This document shows, piece after piece, positions 18,545 through 25,908 of a stretch of 64,000 nucleotides of DNA; position 1 is the first letter of the stretch, and each line of letters begins with the position of its first letter. Where the stretch lies: contig NZ_CP073136.1 of NCBI RefSeq assembly GCF_023035675.1, positions 310,001 through 374,000 of the forward strand, written 5' to 3'. A model generated the notes under the pieces. That model was not told the DNA's origin and searched no databases. It was given only the letters and a program-made list of their open reading frames with translations. This DNA comes from Borrelia hermsii DAH (GTDB lineage Bacteria; Spirochaetota; Spirochaetia; Borreliales; Borreliaceae). The position numbers and the translations under genes were made by a program.

Positions 18545-19998
18545 ATAAATAACATTTCCTTTAAAATTGCTTTGTTGATATATTCCCTTTTTAATCTCAA
18601 TACAACCTCACCGGCCTTTATTGCTAAAATATCATCAGATAAAAGAAGTAGTTCATCTAAATTAGGAGTAATTAATAGTACAGGTTTTTCATTAGAAAAA
18701 TGACGAATAAAATTAGATATCTCACTATATGCCCTATAGTCTAGATTACTAAGGGGTGAAAAACAAATTAAAAAGCTCTTTGTAATATATTTTTCTCTAA
18801 AAAGAGCAAGTTTTTTTAAAGTTCCGCCAGAGAATGCTAAAGATTTAGAATAAAAAGTCTTTAGTATCTTACTCTCACAATATTCCATATCATTTTTAAA
18901 AAATTTTTTAAGCTTATTAATAGTAGATTGCTTAATCAAAACTTCATTTTCAAAACTCATTATCTTGGCTAAAAAACTATCCAATATAGTCGTATTATCA
19001 GAAAACAAATTGCCAATTCCTAAAGGTAAAAATCCGGCCTTAAGCTCATAAAAATTAATATATTCATATCTATGCCCATTCATTTTTATGCACCCTACAA
19101 ATGGAATCTTACCTAAGAATAATTTTTCCCATGTTTTTATTGCTGCCTCTTCTGCAATAATTCCTAAAACTCCTCTCTTCTTCAGAGAAAAACTAATATC
19201 ATACTTCCAAAAATCTTCAAAAAATAAATTAAATTTTATCAAATCTTCATTTGGCTCACCACGCCTAATACTTGTAGAAATAAACTTATCAACAGGGATT
19301 TCAAGCTTGCTAAGCATTACTTCTTTATTTGTTGTTCTAAAGCATTTCCCATCTTTTAAAATAATAAATTCATCACTAAACTTTATGGCATCCCCAAGCT
19401 CTCTATGTGTAATAAAAAGAGAAGTAATGCCTGCTATTTTAAGGTCTTGAAGCAATTTAATAAACTCTTGGGCCTCTTTTTGAGAAAAATAAGCAACACT
19501 CTCATCAAAAATAATGATCTTTGCATTTTTTTTAAGGGAAGAAATAATAAGCAAAAAATATATTTCTTTAATATTTAAATCTTGTATTCTAGTCTCTAGT
19601 TCAAAAGCAATATTATAAAATTGTCTAAGCCATTTATAATACCCATAAGTCTTAGATTTATTCATTGGCATAAAAAATTGAGAATCAAACCAATAAATAC
19701 TAAGATATTCCCAAACTTTTAAGTTCATATTAAGTTTTGGAATCTGCGACACAATATAAATACCATTGCTCTTTGCCACATCCACATTCCAGTTTTTCTG
19801 CCTATTATTGTTTACAAATACATCACCACTATCAAAATGAATAAATCCAGCTATTATTTTTGATAAAGTACTCTTACCTTCTCCATTCCTTCCAATAACA
19901 GTCAAAATTTTAGCTTCTTCAATCCTTAAATTGACACTATCTAGAATGGGTCTCTCGACATCTGGGAAAGATTTTACTATGTTTTTAAACTCTACCAT
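18541..19998 (-). CDS. Double-domain ABC ATPase (MglA/RbsA/YufO type) with one intact composite site
   Basis: 485-residue fusion of two nucleotide-binding domains that powers the two permeases. Domain 1 has a perfect Walker A (GRNGEGKST, residues 36-44) and a Walker B (KIIIFDES, about 160-167), but its signature motif is lost (DLNIKEIYFLLI where LS.GQ is expected). Domain 2 has a signature (FSGGTLKKLALFR) but no Walker A (GVLGIIAEEAAI). The retained parts are just those that form one composite ATP site. Asymmetry of this kind is known in the RbsA family. Confidence 0.9.
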   Translation of the reverse strand: MVEFKNIVKSFPDVERPILDSVNLRIEEAKILTVIGRNGEGKSTLSKIIAGFIHFDSGDVFVNNNRQKNWNVDVAKSNGIYIVSQIPKLNMNLKVWEYLSIYWFDSQFFMPMNKSKTYGYYKWLRQFYNIAFELETRIQDLNIKEIYFLLIISSLKKNAKIIIFDESVAYFSQKEAQEFIKLLQDLKIAGITSLFITHRELGDAIKFSDEFIILKDGKCFRTTNKEVMLSKLEIPVDKFISTSIRRGEPNEDLIKFNLFFEDFWKYDISFSLKKRGVLGIIAEEAAIKTWEKLFLGKIPFVGCIKMNGHRYEYINFYELKAGFLPLGIGNLFSDNTTILDSFLAKIMSFENEVLIKQSTINKLKKFFKNDMEYCESKILKTFYSKSLAFSGGTLKKLALFREKYITKSFLICFSPLSNLDYRAYSEISNFIRHFSNEKPVLLITPNLDELLLLSDDILAIKAGEVVLRLKREYINKAILKEMLFI

Positions 19999-20001
19999 AA
20001 A

Positions 20002-21066
20002 TCATTCTAAATCTATTTCGATCTCAGTATCATTCATCTCTCTCATCTTTTCCTCAAGCCTCTCTTTAAGCTTTAAATCGGTCTTCTCTACATAAAACTT
20101 ATTTAACAAATTAAATAAAACCCCCCTTTCTTTAAAGCCAAGGACTTTATAAGTTCCATATCTAATCTCGCCTTTAAGAGCCTTATCCAAGACTTTTTCT
20201 AAATAAAATCTTTGATTTGTAATTCCTGAACCAATAACATTATCTTTATTATCCAAATAATCTTCATCATCAAAAAGAACAGCAAAAACACCATGCTCAC
20301 GAACTGATGAGAGAACTCCTTTAATAGCTGTACCCACAATTGGAAGAATTACAGAAACCCCTGAATCTAAAATTAAAGAATCAGATAAAACTTTCACCCT
20401 ATTGCTATCATGCCAATTTCCTAAAGTTCTAAAGAACACTTCTGAATCTAAAATCTCTCTAATGCCATTTTTGAAATAAGGAAAAATATAATTATTCATA
20501 ACAGGATATTCTTGTCCAGCAATCAAAGCAACATTTTTATTTGACAAATTAGAACCCTTTAAAAATAAACCCACGTAATAACCCAATATGTAAGCTTCTT
20601 CTGCAACATTATAAGAGAGTGAATACACTTGGGGATTAGTATTCTTAACTAAAGAATCAAAAAGCAAAAATTTAGTATAAGGATAATTTTGGGAAACCTT
20701 ATCAATAATTCCTTGCATTACATTATTTGCCGTTATCAAAAAATCATAATTTTTAGAATTTAATAATTTTTCAAGTAATTCTATCCATTCATGCTGATTA
20801 AATCCAGCTTCAAATAACTTAATCTCAATATCACTTCTATTTTTTTTAAATTCAATCAAAAAATCATACATTACTTTATAAGAAGGCGAACCACTAATGA
20901 CCCCGGGAATAAACAATGCAATTTTTATATTAGATGAAGACTTAAGCTCTTTAATTTTAAAGAAATTAATATAAACAAATAAAAATAAACAAATTAGTGA
21001 AATAAAAATCCAAAAGATTCTAAAAAAAAGAACTCTACGCACAGCAATAAAACACCTTTTTCTCAT
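20002..21066 (-). CDS. BMP/PnrA-family substrate-binding protein, membrane anchored
   Basis: 354-residue binding protein of the ABC set; residues after about 45 follow the BMP (purine nucleoside receptor) family, with IKIALFIPGVISGSPSY, YDFLITANNVMQGII, KNVALIAGQEYPVMNNYIFPYFKNG and GVSVILPIVGTA. The N-terminus is a basic stretch plus a hydrophobic helix (about 13-35) without a usable lipobox, so it looks like an uncleaved anchor or signal peptide. ATG at 21066 has no ribosome site; a GTG nine codons in is an alternative. It lies three bases before the ATPase gene. Confidence 0.88.
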   Translation of the reverse strand: MRKRCFIAVRRVLFFRIFWIFISLICLFLFVYINFFKIKELKSSSNIKIALFIPGVISGSPSYKVMYDFLIEFKKNRSDIEIKLFEAGFNQHEWIELLEKLLNSKNYDFLITANNVMQGIIDKVSQNYPYTKFLLFDSLVKNTNPQVYSLSYNVAEEAYILGYYVGLFLKGSNLSNKNVALIAGQEYPVMNNYIFPYFKNGIREILDSEVFFRTLGNWHDSNRVKVLSDSLILDSGVSVILPIVGTAIKGVLSSVREHGVFAVLFDDEDYLDNKDNVIGSGITNQRFYLEKVLDKALKGEIRYGTYKVLGFKERGVLFNLLNKFYVEKTDLKLKERLEEKMREMNDTEIEIDLE

Positions 21067-21518
21067 AAATTGAAATCAATCTTGATACTATGAGAACAAA
21101 ATGGCATAAAATCAAAAACCTAAAATTCACAACACACCAACTTTTTCAAAAAAGTTTCTTTGTAAAAAGATATCATAAAAGACTCTATCACGTCCAATTT
21201 TAATACGGTTTTGATTAAATTTGATTAAAAACATAAGCTCTAGGTCAATATAACAAAAAATTAATGCAAGAAATAGTCCAAATTAAATTAAAATTACTAA
21301 CCTTTAATAATGAATTTTCAAAATTCAAATACTTAAAAACAAGCATTATCATAATCACCTAGAATTCGTGATAAAACACTTAATAATTAATAAACTGAGC
21401 ATCTCTCCCAAAAAATTGCACACAATAATGTTAAAACCTAACAAGCATTTATATCTTTAATAAATTTTAGTAAATTTCACCTCTAATTTTTTGTTTTGAA
21501 AAAAATCATTCATCAAAA
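21067..21518. other. 452-base intergenic stretch without a supported gene
   Basis: All six frames are broken by frequent stops; the longest open piece on the minus strand is about 30 codons without a ribosome site. Apart from one promoter candidate (21170-21197, minus) I see nothing supported. The size is unusual for this packed region and could be an eroded gene, but I find no residual similarity to a neighbour. Confidence 0.5.
21170..21197 (-). promoter_or_regulatory. Candidate sigma-70 promoter for the nucleoside-type importer operon
   Basis: Read on the minus strand: TTGGAC (21197-21192), 16 bases, TGATAT (21175-21170). It lies about 100 bases before the start of the binding-protein gene. 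The -10 box is only moderately good. Confidence 0.4.
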
Positions 21519-22610
21519 TCAAAACTCTCTAGGCTTTAACAAATAAAATTCATTAACACGTAAATTACTAGGAATATCACCATTTGTGCGAACTAAATAC
21601 ATCTTAAAAGAATGAATGGTTTTAAAAAACTTCTTTATTAGGGCAGATCGATTTTTTTTATAATCTTCTAAAAATTTTAAAATAAAGCCATGGGAGCTCA
21701 ATCTATCAAACACATCAGAAGAATGCTTAACAATATTTTCTATAAAAAAAAACACATTGGCCAAATAAATAAAATTATTAAAAAGAATACCTATTCTACC
21801 TCTTAGATAATTGACATAATTTATCATGTCAACTCTATTTCCTAAGGTATAATTTTTATCCTCTAAACTCCACTTTGAATATATGGCATTAAATTTAGGA
21901 TCTCTTACCAGAGAATCATATACAAAATCAAATCTAAAACTATCTTCAACATATTTTGAGAATATGTAAGTTGAACGCCTATTATTTAGAGAAATAAAAT
22001 TCTTACGAGACATCTCTCTCAGATTTTGAATTACATTTTGCGACACAGAATCACTGGTTTTATATAAAAAAGAATTATCATCCCAAAGTAAAATACTAGT
22101 ACCTGCTGAAATCCAATATTCATCCTTGTTATAATGCTTAAGAACACCATCAAAAACACTAACAAAATAATTATTAAAATATTCACAATTTACATAAAAT
22201 TTTGCTGGAGCAACAGTCATAAAAAAATAATTATTTACATCAACAGAAAATGAGGAACCTTGAACAACCTCATAAATAGCCACTTCTAAACTTCCCTTAA
22301 ATAAATATATCTTCGCATCCTGCATATCCTTAAGAGAAGAATAACAAACAAGACTATGCGTGTTAGAATACAAGGTTAAATCTGATGTAATACCATTTAT
22401 TCCATATAAACCTATTTTAAGCTTAGAATTATCTCCCACTTCAATAAAATCATATTCAAAAATTTCATCTCCCAAATTTAATTTGACAGGAACAGCATTT
22501 CTTACAACATTAATCTGCCCTTCTATTTCTTTAATAGACGCTACTTGAGAGAATAATGCCACTTGCAAGAATAAAAGCACAAGGATAATAATATATGATT
22601 TCAAAATCAA
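21519..22610 (-). CDS. Exported FecR-like domain protein, BB0322-like
   Basis: 363 residues with a signal peptide (YIIILVLLFLQVALFSQ) followed by a FecR-type beta domain (about 25-165): IKEIEGQINVVRNAVPVKLNLGDEIFEYDFIEVGD is the recognisable start (given here only as a pointer: IKEIEG, LGDEI, IEVGDNSKLKI), then NTHSLVCYSSLKD and VAPAKFYVNCEYF. The C-terminal half is helical and unknown. The start is TTG at 22610 behind GAAGGAAA. It is divergent from the small lipoprotein across a palindrome-rich region. Confidence 0.78.
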   Translation of the reverse strand: MILKSYIIILVLLFLQVALFSQVASIKEIEGQINVVRNAVPVKLNLGDEIFEYDFIEVGDNSKLKIGLYGINGITSDLTLYSNTHSLVCYSSLKDMQDAKIYLFKGSLEVAIYEVVQGSSFSVDVNNYFFMTVAPAKFYVNCEYFNNYFVSVFDGVLKHYNKDEYWISAGTSILLWDDNSFLYKTSDSVSQNVIQNLREMSRKNFISLNNRRSTYIFSKYVEDSFRFDFVYDSLVRDPKFNAIYSKWSLEDKNYTLGNRVDMINYVNYLRGRIGILFNNFIYLANVFFFIENIVKHSSDVFDRLSSHGFILKFLEDYKKNRSALIKKFFKTIHSFKMYLVRTNGDIPSNLRVNEFYLLKPREF

Positions 22611-22647
22611 ATTTTCCTTCTTTATAAAATCTTATAAGCTTAATTAT

Positions 22648-22664
22648 ATCTTTTTTAAAAAGAT
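22648..22664. promoter_or_regulatory. 17-bp palindrome, A/T-run type
   Basis: ATCTTTTT-T-AAAAAGAT: exact inverted repeat with a one-base centre in the divergent control region between 22610 and 22818. It shares the core CTTTTT/AAAAAG with the next palindrome. Operator or promoter-bending element; function inferred only from position. Confidence 0.35.
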
Positions 22665-22695
22665 TTGCTAACTTCAATAAAAATGAAAAATAAGC

Positions 22696-22715
22696 TATAC
22701 TTTTTAAAAAGTATA
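22696..22715. promoter_or_regulatory. 20-bp perfect palindrome, A/T-run type
   Basis: TATACTTTTT joined to AAAAAGTATA with no spacer. Because there is no loop it is more likely a protein-binding site for a dimer than a terminator. It contains TATACT on both strands, so it could also hold overlapping divergent -10 boxes. Confidence 0.4.
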
Positions 22716-22740
22716 AAATAATATTTTATACTAATGCCTG

Positions 22741-22753
22741 TTCTTTTAAAGAA
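22741..22753. promoter_or_regulatory. 13-bp palindrome, third of the A/T-run group
   Basis: TTCTTT-T-AAAGAA, an exact inverted repeat with a one-base centre. A separate 6-bp hairpin, GCTACA-GTTTA-TGTAGC, follows at 22771-22787 in what would be the leader of the short lipoprotein. Confidence 0.3.
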
Positions 22754-22817
22754 TCTAAGGCATAATAAAAGCTACAGTTTATGTAGCCTGCTAATTTTAT
22801 GTCAAAAGGATGTACTT

Positions 22818-22952
22818 ATGATGAAAAAAAATAAATTATTATTTCTAATATTATCTATGTTTGCTTTTTCCCTAATTTCATGTGAAACCCCGCCAGAAGA
22901 GAGAACATGTGGAGATGCTAAGATTTTAAAATCACATAAAAGCAAGGGTTAG
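22818..22952 (+). CDS. 44-residue lipoprotein, truncated copy of the LysM lipoprotein's N-terminus
   Basis: The first 28 or so residues nearly match the start of the gene at 23124: both have the same signal peptide pattern, the lipobox LISC at Cys22 and the mature start CETPPE. The likeness continues weakly for about ten residues, then the short frame ends in a TAG. The mature lipopeptide would have only 23 residues. A ribosome site (AAAGGA, seven bases before ATG) is kept, so it may still be expressed. It looks like a partial tandem duplication. Confidence 0.6.
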   Translation: MMKKNKLLFLILSMFAFSLISCETPPEERTCGDAKILKSHKSKG

Positions 22953-23123
22953 AGTATTGATACAGTAAAAATAAAACGCAATATAGCAGCAAAAAAATTG
23001 TATAATGTCAAATTGTGTAATAATATACTAATTATAGGCTTTATGCAAAGATAAAAGAATTGATGTCTAAAAAGCAAAGTTCTTAATTTTATGCAATCAA
23101 TATCACATAAGAAGGATGTATTT

Positions 23124-24245
23124 ATGATAAAAAAAAGCAAGTTATTATTTTTAATGTTATCCGTATTTGCTCTTTCCCTGATTTCATGTGAAACCCCGCC
23201 AGAAGATACAAAGAGTGCAAACTCTAAAATCTTAATTAAGGAAACTGGAGATATAAAAAAAGACATTGAAGAGATGAAAAACGGTGTCATAAGAGAGCGG
23301 GGCAATCTTTTCTACTCTAAAGAATTTAATGAAGCTGAAAAGATTGAAAGAGATATGAAAGCAAAATTTGCAAAGGGGATGATCAAACAAGGCAATGAAG
23401 TTGCACTAAAAGCATTAGAAAGGTACAGAAATATCGTAAGAGATGTAACGGAAAAAAAAGAAAAAATAAACTACTTGAAAGAAAATATTGAAAAATATTT
23501 GAATGATGCTGAAGTTAATGAAGCATACATATGGATCCCATTAGAAATCGATGAAGTAAATAACTTATATTTTGAAGCAACAAGAAAATACAAAATGTAT
23601 GACATCGAAAGTTCTCTTGGAATGTACAGTAAAACATTTAATAAGGCACAACAAACTGCTAAGAAGGCAAAAGAAGCAAGGGCTCTTAAGGAAACGGAAG
23701 AGAGAATGTATAAACAATTAAAAGCACTGGAAGCTGCTTCCGAGCTCCCCATTTACAGCAACAATAGGCTCATTAAACCATCACCATGGAATGGAAGAGC
23801 TCTACTTAAGGATAAAGGCGAACGCATAAACCTTCTAGACTCACAAGGCAAGCCTTACTTACTTGGACAAATGGATGCATTAGTACTTGCTTATGAAGAG
23901 AAAGCTGAAAACGTAGAAAAATCAGACTCAAATAAATTTAAAACACTTCAGCTCATTGAAAAAGCCAGACAACTATGGGAACAAGGACTTGAGGCTAAGA
24001 GTCTTAATAATCTTAGACTTGCAAATGAATTATTTTTAGATTCTGCAAGATACCTAAAGGCTTATCAAAGTCACTCAAGCAAGGAACTATATATAGTTAA
24101 AATTGGAAATACCTTATGGGGCATTTCTAAGAAATTGTATAACGACCCTTACTTATGGCCAAAAATTTGGTTTGCCAACAGACAAAAAATTCAGAATCCA
24201 GATTTAATACATGCAAATTGGAAGATAATAATTCCTTCTAAATAA
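23124..24245 (+). CDS. LysM-domain outer-membrane lipoprotein, BB0323-like
   Basis: 373 residues: signal peptide with lipobox LISC (Cys22), a long charged alpha-helical region (about 40-290) and a C-terminal LysM domain (about 325-373: [17 protein letters not shown]..., ending in NWKIIIPSK) that should bind peptidoglycan. In B. burgdorferi the homologue is a cleaved outer-membrane lipoprotein needed for cell fission and infectivity. I use ATG at 23124, with AGAAGGA just upstream, rather than the ATG at 23091, which would put a charged tail before the signal peptide. A strong terminator follows. Confidence 0.93.
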   Translation: MIKKSKLLFLMLSVFALSLISCETPPEDTKSANSKILIKETGDIKKDIEEMKNGVIRERGNLFYSKEFNEAEKIERDMKAKFAKGMIKQGNEVALKALERYRNIVRDVTEKKEKINYLKENIEKYLNDAEVNEAYIWIPLEIDEVNNLYFEATRKYKMYDIESSLGMYSKTFNKAQQTAKKAKEARALKETEERMYKQLKALEAASELPIYSNNRLIKPSPWNGRALLKDKGERINLLDSQGKPYLLGQMDALVLAYEEKAENVEKSDSNKFKTLQLIEKARQLWEQGLEAKSLNNLRLANELFLDSARYLKAYQSHSSKELYIVKIGNTLWGISKKLYNDPYLWPKIWFANRQKIQNPDLIHANWKIIIPSK

Positions 24246-24250
24246 AACAA

Positions 24251-24290
24251 AAAAAGAAAACAAGCATAAGCTTGTTTTCTTTTTTTATAT
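24251..24290 (+). terminator. Strong intrinsic terminator after the LysM lipoprotein gene
   Basis: Perfect stem of about 15 bp with a 4-base ATAA loop (core CAAGC/GCTTG, extended by AAAGAAAA/TTTTCTTT), followed by more T. It starts six bases after the stop codon. Confidence 0.88.
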
Positions 24291-24339
24291 ATAATAAAAT
24301 CAATTTAAATAACTTTTTTACAAAATAAGAGCATAAAAA

Positions 24340-24696
24340 ATGAAAAAATTAGTACTAACAAGCATCCTATTCTTTTCCTGCTATACAGCAGCACACTTAG
24401 ACAAACAACTCACAAAAGAAACTCCTTACAGCATTTACTTAAGAAAAGCTCAACAAGCAACAAATGTTAACGATTATCAATCTGCTTTAAAGATATACGA
24501 AAAAATGATTGAAAATTACAAAGAAAATAAAAGTATCGTCGCCATTGGAAAGTATGAAATCGCATTCATATATTATATTAATAATAAAAAAGAAACGGCA
24601 AAAAAGCTATTTGAAGAACTAATACAATCTAATGTACAAACACCTAAGTGGATTATCCCCTTATCTCAAAGGATAATGGAAAAGATAGAAATTTAA
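24340..24696 (+). CDS. Short TPR lipoprotein, BamD-like (BB0324-like)
   Basis: 118 residues with a lipobox (FFSC, Cys14) and about two TPR units (YSIYLRKAQQATNVNDYQSALKIYEKMI is split in the usual A..Y..AL..Y pattern; then KKETAKKLFEELIQ). The B. burgdorferi homologue was reported as a BamD-type accessory lipoprotein that binds the outer-membrane insertase BamA; it is much shorter than E. coli BamD (about 245 residues). It has its own weak ribosome site and lies behind the terminator at 24251. Confidence 0.85.
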   Translation: MKKLVLTSILFFSCYTAAHLDKQLTKETPYSIYLRKAQQATNVNDYQSALKIYEKMIENYKENKSIVAIGKYEIAFIYYINNKKETAKKLFEELIQSNVQTPKWIIPLSQRIMEKIEI

Positions 24697-24735
24697 AAAT
24701 AAATCACAACTTGCAATTAATGAAAAAACACTACG

Positions 24736-25857
24736 CTAATTAAGTAATATTCCATAAATTATAATATCTTTTTCCTTAGCTGCTCTAATAACATCCTCAT
24801 AAACTATAGGCCCTCGGGGATACTCATGGGGAGGTGCATTACCCAAAACGATAATAAACCTACTATCTGCTCTCCAATCAAATTGGGTAACAGCAGAATT
24901 AATTCCCTCAAATACTGCCTCGGGATAATCTCCTCCTCCACCCACATTAATACCTTCAAAAACATTACTTAAATACTCCCTACTATTAAAATCAAAAGAT
25001 CTTGTCAAAAAATCTTCAAGATAATCTTTATAAAACACAAAACCTACTCTATAAGATCTAAATTGATTTAGCTGGGGTTCTATCATATCCAAAAGGTGTT
25101 CTCTTAAAATCTCAATATGATTCTTCATGCTATCAGTCACATCAATAACAAAAACAAGATCTAAATCAGCAAGTGGCTCTTCTGATTTTTTGAGAATATC
25201 TTTTATTTTATCAACAATATCAAGCCCCTTCTTTGCAACAATAACATCATCCGCAAACCTAGCAAATTCTTCTCTTAAGCCATTATTTTCAATTGGACCT
25301 GTGCCTTCTAGCTGAATGTCTCCAAAGAATAACTCATAAGCATTATCTTTATACTGACCTAAATAATCATTATATTTCCTCTCAAAAGTTCGAATTGAAA
25401 ACCAAAAAGGCTCTTTCTGTCTCTTTAAAACCTCTAAATCAATATCACCACTTCTTGTTGAAAAATTAGGAAAACCGTATCTCAATTTCTTAGGTATTAA
25501 TATATGAAAAGCTTGTCCAAATCTTCTATTTTGGATAGGCGTAGAAGATGTCAATGATAAAAGACGTCTATTTTGAATAACTCTACCATTCAAAATTCTA
25601 ATCTCATCCCCATTAACACTATTATACTCTAATGTTCTAAATGAATAAGTAGAGACATCTTTGCTCCTATCTGGAACTTCAAAAGATTCAGTTAAAATCA
25701 CCGATTTAATATCTGGCTTTTTTCTAATAAAAAGATGAAAACCATCCTCATGAGCCTCAACATACACATCATCAATATTAATACTTAAGTGATCATTCAT
25801 TGAAGAAAATAAATTAAATACAATAAATAAGGAAATAATAAAGTAAACTTTTTTCAT
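24736..25857 (-). CDS. Exported von Willebrand A domain protein, BB0325-like
   Basis: 373 residues with a signal peptide (FIISLFIVFNLFSS). The C-terminal half is a VWA domain: the metal-site motif DLVFVIDVTDSMKNH (DxTxS variant), YRVGFVFYKDY and GGGDYPEAVFEGI, then the strand SRFIIVLGNAPPH. Such domains bind protein partners through a metal ion, here in the periplasm. The N-terminal half is beta-rich and unknown. It is last in a minus-strand set with flcA and an acyltransferase. Confidence 0.85.
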   Translation of the reverse strand: MKKVYFIISLFIVFNLFSSMNDHLSINIDDVYVEAHEDGFHLFIRKKPDIKSVILTESFEVPDRSKDVSTYSFRTLEYNSVNGDEIRILNGRVIQNRRLLSLTSSTPIQNRRFGQAFHILIPKKLRYGFPNFSTRSGDIDLEVLKRQKEPFWFSIRTFERKYNDYLGQYKDNAYELFFGDIQLEGTGPIENNGLREEFARFADDVIVAKKGLDIVDKIKDILKKSEEPLADLDLVFVIDVTDSMKNHIEILREHLLDMIEPQLNQFRSYRVGFVFYKDYLEDFLTRSFDFNSREYLSNVFEGINVGGGGDYPEAVFEGINSAVTQFDWRADSRFIIVLGNAPPHEYPRGPIVYEDVIRAAKEKDIIIYGILLN

Positions 25858-25908
25858 ATAAATCCTTACAACCTTATATGCCTGTTAAGCTAATAAACTT
25901 TAAAAAAT

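Noticed and set aside
22696..22715. The 20-base palindrome as a terminator
   Set aside because: There is no loop, no gene ends here in either direction, and it lies between divergent starts.
22949..23305. Antisense frame over the LysM lipoprotein start
   Set aside because: It covers the conserved signal peptide of the real gene on the other strand and has no translation signal.
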